Shown: in pieces, positions 1 to 10,400 of the stretch
How the letters are laid out: the number at the start of each line of letters is the position of its first letter
How positions within the stretch are numbered: position 1 is the first letter of the stretch
Source of the DNA: Dinochytrium kinnereticum
Lineage: Eukaryota > Chytridiomycota > Chytridiomycetes > Chytridiales > Chytridiaceae
Direction of reading: 5' to 3'
Assembly (NCBI GenBank): GCA_027604005.1
Contig: JADGJT010000356.1
Location: 1 to 21,839 of the forward strand
DNA length: 21,839 nt
The notes under the pieces: generated by a model
Told to the model about the DNA's origin: nothing
The model's database searches: none
The model's input: the letters and a program-made list of their open reading frames with translations, nothing else
Position numbers and translations under genes: made by a program

Positions 1-107
1 TTTTTGGTGTTGTCTTTTTGTGTGCGTTGTTTGTTTTTTTTTTTTTTGCGATATGAACCTCACCTGTTTCCCTTCTCTTTTCCCTCTACCCCCTCTTTCA
101 CACACAG

Positions 108-194
108 ACCGCGGCCATGAAATTAAAACGAAAGGACATTATTGAACGTTACAAGCCTCAGATTTTGAAGATGTATGGCGTTAAGGCAAAGTAG
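108..194 (+). CDS. probable last exon of an unidentified gene (5' part outside window)
   Basis: A pyrimidine-rich stretch ending in CACACACAG at 107 looks like a 3' splice site. The frame that follows is open for 28 codons and stops at TAG 192-194. The peptide is short and basic and ends with KPQILKMYGVKAK; it contains the run RKDIIERYKP. The upstream sequence (1-107), with T-runs and a C/T-rich tail, looks like the end of an intron. I do not recognise the family. An internal ATG at 117 is in the same frame, so a tiny stand-alone ORF cannot be excluded, but the splice-acceptor context favours a C-terminal exon. The call rests only on splice signal, open frame and amino-acid make-up. Confidence 0.4.
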   Translation, partial: TAAMKLKRKDIIERYKPQILKMYGVKAK

Positions 195-1480
195 ATTCGA
201 TGGGTGGTTTAGTTTAAGTTGGGGCTGGTTGGGTTTGTTTTTTTTTTTGTTTTTTTTTTTGTCGGTTCAGGTTATTGCTCTTCTTCGCTTTTTTTGTTTT
301 ACCTCTTCTCGCTCCTTCATATGTTATCGGAATCGTCTATTTTTTGTATTGAACCTCGTTTCGCGGTTATTTCTTTTTTTAATTCTAGTTTTTTTTTCTT
401 CGTTTATAGTTTTCTTTTTTCTGTTCTCGGGGTTCTCCGATAACCCTCCACCTTTGGCTATTCACTTTATCCCTTTTTCGTTCAACCTTCTCGCGCTGGG
501 TTTTTTTTTTCTTTTTTCTTTTTTTTTCTCCAGCACTTCAATTCTCAATTCTTGTTCCCCTCCCCCCTCTTCCTTATAAATTCACTTTGTTGGAGGAGCT
601 GATTTTCGTTGGGTTTGGGCGAAAGGCTCAGGCGGTTTTTATCTGTTACTGGCACAAGATGATGAAGTTTGGCCGTTACAGATTCCGCTTTGAGTGCTTC
701 CTTTTTTTGTCGTTTTGGCAGTTTTGGAAGGACAAGCTCATCTTCGTTTGTTTTGCCCTTGTTGTTTTTGTTTTTTTTTTTCCTTGTTTTTTTTTTTTGT
801 GGGCTTGTATTCTTACAGATTGACAGTTCCTTCTTTCTGTCTTTTACGTTTTGCTGCTTTGTTTGATGATATGTCAGTTAGACGATTGTAGAAATAGATT
901 GAGATCTCATTATTGGGTTGAATATGTTCGCTCTGTTTGTTTTTGTTTTTCTTCTTCTTCTTTCTTGTGAAGGGGACTGATCAGGGTTTTGCTTTTGAAC
1001 TTTTTTAATTGGGGAGGTTTCCACCCCGCCCGCCTCCTTATTTGTTCTATTTGTGTGGGCTGGTTATGCCAAAAAACCACTTATGGCGCGTGAGAGACAT
1101 TTCGGAGCCGTCATTCAACATCAATCGCCTTTGCTTTGTTTATTACTTTCTTTTTTTTTGTTTCTTTTCTCCAGACCTTTTCAAAAGGAAATCATGGAGT
1201 TTTTTTCTTTTCTTTTCTTTTCTCTTTTCTTCGGGTTTCGGGAACCACACATGCACTAATAAAGCACGGAAATGCCCCCACAGCTCTTCGTCTGTTAGCC
1301 CTGACACTTTATCAGCAACAGAAAGTGAAATTTTGCGGGAAGATGAGCAGATCAGAAGAGACGGGTCACACGCGTGGGTCAACAAGAGGCAAATGAACAA
1401 TCGATTCCAGCATCTTAAAAAAAAACACGCGGGAAGGATTAAAAACTAAACCAACCTTCGGGGATCGAGTTGAAATTGGA
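195..1480. other. T-rich non-coding stretch
   Basis: The plus strand is dominated by runs of 7-13 T and by TTTC/TTTG patches, most strongly from 230 to 960 and again from 1140 to 1230. Open frames here are Phe/Leu-rich on the plus strand or Lys/Glu-rich on the minus strand, as expected from translated T-runs, and resemble no family I know. The first part may be the 3' untranslated region of the gene ending at 194. A possible exon-like patch near 1290-1449 was considered and not accepted. Confidence 0.6.
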
Positions 1481-4140
1481 TTCGAGAAGCTCAACACCCT
1501 CCCCCCCCCCACCTTTCATTCCATTCTGACGTTTTTGAGAGACAGAAAAGAAAAGAAAAAAAAAAAGAGGAGAAAACGGTCATTCCTTTGAACAGAAACT
1601 GTTGAGCCAAGGCTTAGCAGGCTTTAGCTGTCACGGATGCGGCTAGTCATCGACCGAAAATATACCGGCTTGAAAGAAGCTCGTCGTTTGTGGTTAAAGC
1701 ACTCTAATATCTCCAAACACGCGTGCACACCTCACAACAACAAAAAAAAAAAAAGGCAGCCAATACTAACCAGCAAAATCATCCAAACCTGCAGTAATTT
1801 AATCTCATTACCGTTGAAAGCGACCACAAATCATACACGCCTGTTCACCCTCCAACTCCTCCACAACTGGTCACCTCAACAAGCCCCCATCCGAGCAGTT
1901 CCCACCAGGTTCCCGTTTCAAGAACCAAGCCACCTACCTACCTCCAGCAACATTTTTGGTCAAAAAAAAAAAAAAATGAAATGATGAGTTTTCCTCGGTT
2001 CCGGGAAAACGTGAACTCTTTTTGTCGTTTTTTTTAATGGCGGACAATCGACGTTCAGGAAAATTATTGCCGGCTTGGAGTGACGATTCCCAATGAAGAT
2101 AGATTTTGGTGGAATGGAGCGAGGCCTATGACGAATGAACGTAATTGATGAGGTTGAGTTGAGCTGATGTTCGAAGGTTTAGTTGCTGAAGGCTCGAGAG
2201 AGAAAGATGGTTAGAAACTTGCAGGATCCAGTCGTTGACCCTCTGTCCTCTTCTCAGCCACTTTACTTCGTCTCAAGACCTTCCATCTGCTAACCGTAGC
2301 ATTACCGTCGTGTGAATGTCGTTGGGTGCGTTATGAGAGAGTACTTCCAAAGACAAGCTATTTAAAAAAGGTCAATCGTCTCTCGTCCGTTATTCCTCTT
2401 TTTTTTTGTACATGACCCAGATACCGTTTCTCGTTGAGCTATTTGTAGCTTGACCTTCCAAACGCTCATAGTTGATGTTTCCCTGAATGGATTGTAAGAA
2501 ATAATAACGGAAGTTAGGAAAGGAGGCACTACTTTCTCTTTTGAGTAGATGTACGATGTAGAGTAATCAAAAAGAATCCTACACTTTGTGACTGAATAAT
2601 AAATCGGGTGATGGAGTCGAAGAGCACCTTCCTGAAACTAACTTCTTCTCTCAACCTGACTTTGTAAGAATTGCCAACACTTGCCTCATGTTCGCCAAAA
2701 TGGATCCAGCCTGCATTAACCTGACGTATTTCTCTGTCGGGAAGAATGCATATCACTCTTAGAGTGCCGTGCCACAAGCAGTGACAGAATCAGGCCACTG
2801 TCTACCATTGCGTGTTGGCCTATGACTAAAGCATTGTTTTTAAAAGGGAGGGAGAAGATGAACGACAGCGAGCCTCTCTCTTTGGTGAGGAACAATAAGG
2901 AAGCACGGCTTACTCTCTCAGCTGTTGACTTCCCAAATCCGCAAAAAAGTTCAGTTAAGTTCGTGCAGTTAGAAACAGGAACGCTGAATTCCTTCGCCAC
3001 TCACACTCCTGAAAAGCCATGTCATGGGTCAAAGCAAGACTGTGGTTTGAGTGAGGTTGAAAAGAATATCTTCGTGTATGTACAATTAGCAAATTCTAAA
3101 AAGCGATTAATTCGAATTCGTCAGGACTTATCGATGCTTATGAGCGCAATTCATTTTTCAATTTTTCTAGGGAGCTGATAAAAACATTAAATTACTTTAA
3201 TGAAAAATGCACTCCTAACTCCAAATGCGCAACCCGTGATATCAGGCGGTGATGAAGCCCGCGAGAGTCATATAACCCTGATAGAGTGTGCTTGCGCCAG
3301 TACACGAGAAAGTTCGGCGCGATTCAAAAGTTGCTACGCGCACATAACAATTTTCAAATGGTTGAGGTGTAAGAATGCTCACTAAAGACAAGTCTTCTCT
3401 GTGAGAAGCTAAAAGGTTAATATGTTGATAAAAATCTGACCTGATTACAGCTTCGCCGATGTCTTTCTTTCTTTCTTTTTCCTTTTTTTTCAATCTTTCC
3501 AATAATCAAGAATGTTATTGCTATTCCAAACTTCCAAGGCTTTGCGTGTCGAAGGAAACATAAGTTGTGGCTGATACGATGCAATCACGTGGGTCATTGG
3601 TCAGGTCCTAGTAAAACTCCTGCTTGAATTCGTCGAAAGATAAGATTTGTTGAATATGATTAATCGCGGTGATAAAGAAGGAAAAAATTCAAAATATGCA
3701 GTTAAATATACATTTGAACTATGAAGGGAGAGATGGCTTAACTCAAGAAGTGAATATTTGCCAAAGTTTTTCCGGTGGTCCGCCTTGGAATCCGCTGGAA
3801 ACGCGAAAAAAAATATTTACCTTCCTTAAAAGAAAGAGCTTACTTCAAATCCACCAAAGTAAATATGCCCGTTCCTCAAAAATGATTTTGTATGCTTATC
3901 GAGGGCCTTGAATTTTAAGAATAAGTTTGGGTCTTTTCTTGAAGGAGGTTATGTATAAGAGAACTATTCATCTCTACCTGACAGGAAAAAAAAAAGAAAA
4001 AAAAAAGGCTGGTACGATGATGAAGGATAGAGATGGATCAGTAAAGAGTTGCTCCTCAACGATACAAGGCTCTTGTAAAGATATTGATATGATTACAGGT
4101 AGGGTGAGAAAAGTATTAAGGTAAGTAAACGAACCCGTAC
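1481..4140. other. gene-poor region, no recognisable feature
   Basis: This stretch has a C10 run at 1501-1510, A-runs near 1742-1754, 1963-1976 and 3986-4006, and a TTTC-rich patch at 3462-3490. The longest open frames (for example 118 codons at 2822-3178) are not supported by family resemblance, and equally long frames lie antisense to them. I see no tRNA-like box pairs, no rRNA and no clear transposon domains. It may hold decayed repeats or regulatory DNA. Confidence 0.5.
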
Positions 4141-4201
4141 ATGATTGACGTAGACATTGAGAACCAGTCGTTATCTGCCAAGCTCAGACCTAGTTTAAAT
4201 A

Positions 4202-4227
4202 CATACAAGCCACCTGCGGCTTGTATG
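4202..4227. repeat. perfect 10-bp inverted repeat (hairpin)
   Basis: CATACAAGCC (4202-4211) and GGCTTGTATG (4218-4227) are exact reverse complements separated by a 6-nt loop. An imperfect AT-rich hairpin follows at about 4238-4260 and a palindrome at 4303-4318. No gene is adjacent, so a transcription terminator is unlikely in this eukaryotic setting. It may be part of a small decayed element. Confidence 0.6.
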
Positions 4228-4302
4228 AATTCCAATAGCATATACAGTAGTATATATGCCATCAGTAGTCGAACCCATGTCGAGCCATCCAAAAAGGTCG
4301 AA

Positions 4303-4318
4303 AAGCTTTTAAAAGCTT
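4303..4318. repeat. 16-bp perfect palindrome
   Basis: AAGCTTTTAAAAGCTT reads the same on both strands and contains two HindIII-type hexamers flanking a TTTAAA core. It lies about 75 bp after the 4202-4227 inverted repeat. Its role is unknown. Confidence 0.6.
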
Positions 4319-4320
4319 GC

Positions 4321-5160
4321 ATATGGGCTGATTCTTCTAATGTGTGAAATGATGACTGGCATGTTTGCATCGTAATCCTTAATATCGTGAGATGTTACCA
4401 TGGCAATGCAGCCGCTTCCTTTAGACATCGCACTTACTCAATCTACGGAATCAAAATTATGTGTCTGACCGTTTCCGCCTAGTCTCGCCATCGTTAACTT
4501 GGCGACCGCTGCATATACAAATGCTATAATGCACCGAGATTTCCCCATGTTTAAGTGGCCTGATGGCACATTGCGTAAAGGTCCTCTACGCAGCCTTGAA
4601 GGCGGCGTTAGGATCAGTGGAGATGGGAACTTCATGACTTTTCCAAGGATCAATCTTAAAGTGAGGGATAGCTGGTACCATGCACAAGACAGTAGTTTCC
4701 GTCATGTACTCTCCAACTCTGGTTAGACACAAATAATGATTGGAGATCATATGCTGCTGCCAACAGCCAACGGCCCTGAGACAGCCCGCGCACGGCAACT
4801 CGAATTGCGCCAAGTAAACAAGCGCACAACCCCAAATACAGCTCGGCTGTTGAATATGTGTTTTAAGACCTTGTGTTTCGTATGATGATGCCAACATGCG
4901 GGACCAGGTAAGAAGTGCGGGAGCATCTTCAGGCAGTTCGTGTGACACTTTCTCGCTTTAAAGGAAAAAAAGGAATGGCAGCTGTAGTAGTCATCAGGGC
5001 TGCAAGCTTGGTTGAGACCTGCTGTGCTCAACCCCACACAGATCGATCTGCAGTGATGGGCAGTGCCCAAGACACTAATTCTGCATGGTAACCAGCAGTC
5101 TGAAGCCGATTGGCTGGAAGCCATTGACCTTCCGTCTCCAACAATCCAGGTTCCAAGAAG
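4321..5160. other. gene-poor region with unassigned open frames on both strands
   Basis: Base composition is more balanced here than in the flanking low-complexity DNA, and frames stay open for 75-140 codons on both strands. Examples are a plus frame open from 4469 to 4726 and minus frames at 4586-4948 and 4747-5163. None resembles a known protein, and the frames overlap one another, so at most one could be real. Small 6-bp-stem hairpins occur at 4485-4505 and near 4573-4593. A decayed gene or mobile element is possible. Confidence 0.4.
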
Positions 5161-5207
5161 CAAGAGGCAAAGAATATAAAATAAAATAAAATGGATTTTA
5201 TCCGTCC

Positions 5208-5220
5208 GGGGGGGGGGGGG
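5208..5220. repeat. G13 homopolymer
   Basis: Thirteen consecutive G on the plus strand, following an ATAAA-type repeat at about 5173-5192. Such runs are prone to length error in sequencing. Confidence 0.9.
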
Positions 5221-5398
5221 CGGGAGGAAGAGGGGTCTGCTTGCTCTTTCTCCTTTGAACTATAGCAACGTCTGTTTTCAAACAGCGCTGCTGGATGGTG
5301 ATGGCTGTTTATTAATAGATAATAGATGATCATGTTGAAAGAAAGAGGGTGTGTGGCGTCTGGTGGAGAAGTTCCTCCAATGGAAGCAAGCGTCATGG

Positions 5399-5418
5399 AT
5401 ATATATATATATATATAT
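5399..5418. repeat. (AT)10 microsatellite
   Basis: Ten AT dinucleotides in a row, self-complementary and able to extrude a cruciform. Confidence 0.95.
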
Positions 5419-5447
5419 TGCTCGAATCCAACATGCATCAGCAGCAG

Positions 5448-5471
5448 TGCATGCATGCATGCATGCATGCA
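5448..5471. repeat. (TGCA)6 microsatellite
   Basis: Six tandem TGCA units, 24 bp and fully palindromic, only 30 bp after the (AT)10 tract. Confidence 0.95.
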
Positions 5472-5573
5472 GTGAGAGAAAGCAAGGGCTAGCAGTGATT
5501 GACGCAGAAAGAAAGGTCTATCAACCACACATTTATCATTATATTATCAGATTATTTTGTTCAATACTATAAC

Positions 5574-5768
5574 TTGTTATTTATATATTCCACAGCAATA
5601 ATGAATAAATAATAAATATAATGATAATTACAGTGGTGCTTGCTTATCCCAGTGAGGCACGCACCCCAAACAATGTTTGAATAAATAATAATAATTATTA
5701 TTATTATTATAATAATATTAATAAATTTGAAATATTATTATGTAGTGAATATTATTATTAAGTTCCCA
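5574..5768. repeat. AT-rich tract with (ATA/TTA)n microsatellites
   Basis: The stretch is almost entirely A and T, interrupted by a short GC-richer patch at about 5631-5675. Trinucleotide runs of AAT turning into ATT at about 5684-5725 form a self-complementary block, and a second TTA run lies at 5748-5760. It ends about 150 bp before the velvet start codon, so it may fall in that gene's promoter, but no specific element can be named. Confidence 0.8.
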
Positions 5769-5916
5769 AACGAGGAAATTAAAAAAAAAATAAAATATCT
5801 GTCTGAAATTTTTTTCTGTTATTTTACTGTTGGGAGGAAGGGAAACCCACCGGTGGGGTGGGAGGAAGCTGCACCGTTCGTTCTGCCTGGGTCACCTCTG
5901 ATTTTTACGTTTTTGA

Positions 5917-7303
5917 ATGTCGGGCGAGACTGGCGCTCGATCAGCACCAACTCCACCGGGACCAGCGGCTGCAGGACCGAGAAGAAGGAAGGACACTGCG
6001 TCATCAGCATCGTCCTCCTCTGCCCACGCAACCTCAATCACCGCACCGCTCACGAGCAGCAGCAACAACAGCCCATTCGCCCCTGCATCCGCCTCATCCC
6101 TTCACGCCAGCACCAACAACCACCACTTCACAAGCAACGCCATCAACAGCATCAACATTCACAGCATTAACAACATCAGCCTGCTCGCATCCCCGTATAA
6201 CCCGCTGAGTCAGAGGGGCCAATTTCTGGAGGAGCCAAAGCCGCCCCCAAGGTTTGCGTTGCTAGCACACCTCGTCTCCCCCTTAAGCAATAAAGCTAAC
6301 AGCATCTGTTTCCTGCAGACCCGACAGAGACTATGAGCTCGTCATCAGGCAGCAGCCGGTTCGTGCTCGGATGTGCGGGTTCTCGGATACGAAGGACAGG
6401 CGTCTCATGTAATTAACTTCCATCCGCTTGGCTCACCTAACACTGACCGGATGCTCATCCTTACTTCACGCGTAGTGATCCACCCCCTATTCTGCAGCTG
6501 TTTCTGAGAAACGGACCCGAAAGAATAGCGCTGAGGTGAGTTACCGACCCACTCCTCACACTTCTCACACTGCTCATATCTTTTTTTTCTGGATGTGGTT
6601 TGTCTTGGAATTTCTCACCTTTTTTTGCCCATACTTGCAACTCATGTCTTTGCTCTCAGCCCAAAGGAATGTACTACTCTGGTTTGCCACGCCTCGTTAT
6701 GGTCCCCGAATGGAAAGGAAGAGCGTAACATCGTTGTGAATCCTCGCGGAAGCGGGGAGGGCGGGGAGCTCACGGATAAGGATGACCTGAAGCCTTTGCA
6801 GCTGGACAAATTGAATGTGAATGAGGCCAGGTTATGCCAGGCACTCGTTGGATCTCTTGCTACTCCTTGCATGGTGCTTTCGGACGTGGATGGGTCGGAG
6901 GGGATGTTTTTCGTTTTTTATGACTTGTCTGTCAGGACGCAAGGGTCCTTCCGTCTGAAATTTCACCTTATTGACGCCGACAGGTGCGCTTTTCTTGGCC
7001 TCTTTTCAGGTTACCTGTCGGGCCTTTGCTCATATGTTATTACAGTAGCAGGGAGGTTTCTGCGGCTAAAGCGGTGCTCTGGACCAACGTATTTGAAGTT
7101 TTCTCCCCAAAAACATTTCCGGGAATGACTGGTAGGAGCAAGCATATTGCATATACTTTGCTGTGTGATCTTACTCTCGATTTCAAACAGAATCAACGGA
7201 TCTTTCGAGGACGTTTGCCAAGCAGGGTCTTCCCATCCACATTCGTAAGGACTATTCCACTCCCAGAGATCAATCGACCGCACAGGTCCCTTTGAACTTT
7301 TGA
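5917..7303 (+). CDS. velvet-domain transcriptional regulator (VelB/VosA/VelC type, subtype undecided)
   Basis: Predicted exons are 5917-6251, 6319-6408, 6476-6535, 6660-6983, 7046-7131 and 7191-7303, giving 335 aa. All five introns (59-124 nt) are GT-AG and keep phase. The start is firm because an in-frame TGA (5914-5916) directly precedes the ATG. Residues 1 to about 112 are low-complexity, rich in Ser, Thr, Pro, Ala and Asn. The velvet domain spans about residues 115-318. It opens with the block DYELVIRQQPVRARMCGF and then DPPPILQLF. The middle holds LVCHASLW and FVFYDLSVRTQGSFRLKF, and the end holds FPGMTESTDLSRTFAKQGLP and IHIRK. Known velvet proteins have an NF-kappaB-like DNA-binding fold, form homo- and heterodimers and control development, sporulation and secondary metabolism. 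Subtype and partners cannot be read from sequence alone. The tail after the domain is only about 17 residues. CYFIP follows 153 bp downstream on the same strand. Confidence 0.95.
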
Positions 7304-7456
7304 ATGAAAACAATTGAAGTTGAAAATAGAAAGGGGAATATGGGATATGGGTGTTTAAACAGATCATTGCTCCTCTCCATGGCTCCGCTTCATATCGCCT
7401 TTAAATTTAAAGTAATTGGACAATTCTGTGACTGCAAAACAAACCAAACCATACAC
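7304..7456. other. short intergenic spacer velvet-CYFIP
   Basis: Only 153 bp separate the velvet stop from the proposed CYFIP ATG. The spacer must contain the velvet 3' end and the CYFIP promoter and 5' leader, unless these overlap neighbouring coding sequence. It is AT-rich, with no canonical AATAAA. The CYFIP ATG sits in the favourable context ACACATGG. Confidence 0.7.
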
Positions 7457-10400
7457 ATGGCTGATACGCTTGCGGAGCAGGTCTATCGATACATCCGGGA
7501 CCTATCAGCGTTGAAGATTAGCGATGGGTGTTTGGATGCTGCCGTCACAAACCCTGCGGTGGCCTGTGACAGTGTATCATTCATCAACAACGCTGACGCA
7601 CCTCTCTTTGACGCTGCGAGATATGCGGAGAGCAATTCAGTGGATGCCTGCCCTCCACTGTCGTTCTTTGTGAAGGAAGCTGCTTTCATATCCAGGATGG
7701 TTAGGAAAATATTAAGATGCCTGTTCCATCCGGGTTTTCTGGAGCATAAAGCTGTGCATGATCTAATCTTCCTGACCACACACGAACCAGCGCGATCTCG
7801 TGCATATCGGAAAGGGATTGCTGGCTCGCCTTTACTCTTATCGTAGCTGCTCCAGGGCCATTCCACAGGCACGTTCATACTGGGAAAGAAAAGAAAAGGG
7901 CCGTTTTAACTGACATGCAGTGTGTGGAACTTTTAGGGGAACCTTCAGGATCCGCAAAAACGACAAGAACTTAACATCAAGATATACGAGCTCCTTCGAG
8001 TAGAGGTTGAAAAGATGATTGATTTTATGACGTTTCGCGACGCCGCTGTTGTGCTGGTCACCGATGTGTTTGCTGGGATGGAATTTGAGATGGGGAGTTA
8101 TGAGGTTGCGCCATCTTCCGCCTTTTTTGAACTGCTGGCGGAGACTTTGGATATGTTTGTTGTCATGGATGCTATGAAGAATATTAAGGGATCTATGAAT
8201 AATGATTTCTCATTGTTCAAGAGGTTTGTGGGAGAAAGTTATGTGAAGGATTGATCTTTTTTGTTGTTGTGTGTAGGACGATGCCGAGCCTTCCTAAAGA
8301 ATATTTTGTTGAGGATCAGACGGTTCAGTATCACCGGCTTTACCTGTTTCTTGGACAACAGGATCAATTTGCGACCGAGCTTAAGAAATCTCTTCAGGAG
8401 AAATGCAAGCACGCAGATGACATCCTCACCGGGTTCCTCGCATTTGGTGCTGAATTTTTGGAAAAGAGGTCTTTCCAACTTCCAACTGCAAGACACGTTT
8501 TAGTCAGGGTGAGTTGTGAACCTCTCTTCCTGGCACAAAAAATAATATTGTAATGTATATATATATCTATATTTATTTTTTTTTTGAAGAGCCTCGCGTT
8601 CGGGATCTACCTTCTCGACGAAATGGGAGAAGAAAAAGACATCAACAAACGGAAAAGGTTGAAGCTAGAGCGATTCGGGAAGATATTCAGAGCCACCCCT
8701 GTTGTTCCTTTGCTTGGTGACATGCCGTTGTTGGTTTCGAATGTATTTGGGAAAGCCAAGAACTTAAATGCTGCCAAGTGGGATGTATCTGGAGACACGG
8801 ATGCGAGGGATGCGTTAAAAAAGAGCTTTGGTCTCGTCGATCAAATTGAGGAGCTGAGGGATCGGTTTTGTTGGTGCTTGTCAGAGTTGACTCAGTATAG
8901 CGCTTCGGTACGCTTTCTTCCTTCGCGTTTTCCTTTATTTGATGGATATACCTGTTGATTATGATGTCTGTCTCTAGGCTGATAGTACTCAATATAAGCA
9001 AAAGGAGACTTCAGGACAGGAACCAGAATTCTATAATTGCGTTTTGGAGAGCCTTAAAGTTTTAAGCCTTCTATCAAGAAGCATTTTGGAGCAGGTGAGG
9101 AGGAAATTTCATTTTCTCCCTCTTTTTATGTGTAGGGATGGCTGCGGGGAATGAGTTGATCGTTAGCGTCTGTTTTTGTTTTTTTTCTAAAGTATCTAAA
9201 CTTCAAATCAGAGCGGATGGAAATTTTGGAATCCTACAAGCCATTCCATCAATCCAAATGTGCCCGAGTCAGCTTCTGCTTACGAGCTGGTAACTGCATC
9301 TTGGAAGCTCTCAATGCGTTATTCTTAAATTTTTTTTTTAAAGGCTGTAAAATATAATTACTCGGACGCTGATAAGGCTGCGTTGATTGAGGTTTGATGC
9401 TTTTCACTCATTAATCGTAAAGCTTACAATTAAAGGCCATATCCATGGTTAAAGTCCTTTCCTTCTCACTTACATCTTTGAACCAAAAGTCGCTTCAAAT
9501 GCTTTCTTCCCAAACCAAACGAATCATCCAAACATTCATCAGCAATAATGTTTCTGACTATGTCAGTTACACCACAAAGAAGAAGAAAGGATTGGCGAGG
9601 TGAGTTTGGTTTTGTTTGTTTGTTTGTTTGTTTTTTTTTTGGTATGGAGGATAAATCAAACATTATTATTTGGCTGAACGCTTTGTAAACTTGGAAGTAT
9701 TTCTAAATTATTTCTTAATTTTTGGCAGCGTTTTCAAGGCTGTCCGCACTTTTGGGTTAGAGCTGGATGACGTCCCCGAAAAAACCGGAAAAGGCGCCAA
9801 GAATAGTGACGGGGGTGGCAACAGCTTCCCAAGTGCCTCTTTTGCCAAAATCACAACCTTTTCATCGACACAGGTAAACCACAGAAAATTCATGTAAGAT
9901 CCAACCACTTTCACTTTATAGATGCATTTTATATCCGTCTTGCTTGAACACGCAATATCAGAGAAATCAAAGGGATTCAGGGCTGGAATTTTGAGAGATA
10001 AGGATTTGAAGGATGCGCATGTTGGAGAGATTACTGCCTTTTTGGAGACGGTTGAGAACTTTCGATATGTTTTGGATTTGCAAAGTAATGCGCAGTTTAA
10101 TGAATGTGGGATTCCCTCTGATCCTATCATTCTGTAGAGACGGTTGCTCAGTGCAACGATTTATCGAGTCTTTGGTTTAAGGAATTTTATTTAGAGCTAA
10201 GCAGACAGGTTCAGGTATGAATTACTCTTCTCAATAGTTTTATTAGGTTCAATGGATTGACAAATTCTGTTATAGTTTCCTATCAGTATGTCATTGCCTT
10301 GGATTTTGACAGAGCATATTCTAAAGAGCAATGATCCATCTCTGATTAGGTTTGAAATGATATTTATTATGAACAGTCATGGCTGATTTGAAAACAAGGT

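Noticed and set aside
175..579. 134-codon hydrophobic frame that could look like a membrane protein
   Set aside because: The hydrophobicity comes from TTT codons in T-runs, and it overlaps the stop of the preceding exon in another frame.
1009..1449. 146-codon plus frame ending in a Lys/Arg-rich tail
   Set aside because: Most of it is Phe-rich translation of T-runs. Only the last 55 codons look protein-like, with no family match, and a minus frame overlaps it.
2822..3178. 118-codon plus frame in the empty block
   Set aside because: There is no recognisable motif, a comparably long antisense frame overlaps, and no exon partners or start context support it.
4586..5163. Two overlapping minus-strand frames of 120 and 138 codons
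   Set aside because: They overlap each other in different frames, show no domain resemblance and have Cys/His-rich, chance-like composition.
195..5916. tRNA, rRNA, CRISPR or transposase genes in the empty block
   Set aside because: I looked for tRNA B-box-like GGTTCGANTCC motifs, spaced direct repeats and reverse-transcriptase or transposase motifs and saw none that hold up.
6984..7010. Earlier acceptor (TTTTCAG) for velvet intron 4, which also keeps the frame
   Set aside because: It would leave an intron of about 25 nt, below any workable size. The TTACAG at 7045 gives 62 nt with the same phase.
9202..9211. AAAG acceptor at about 9192 for CYFIP exon 7 with an alternative open frame
   Set aside because: That frame gives no family resemblance. 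The CAG at 9211 yields SGWKFWNP...SAYEL, which aligns block by block with Sra-1.
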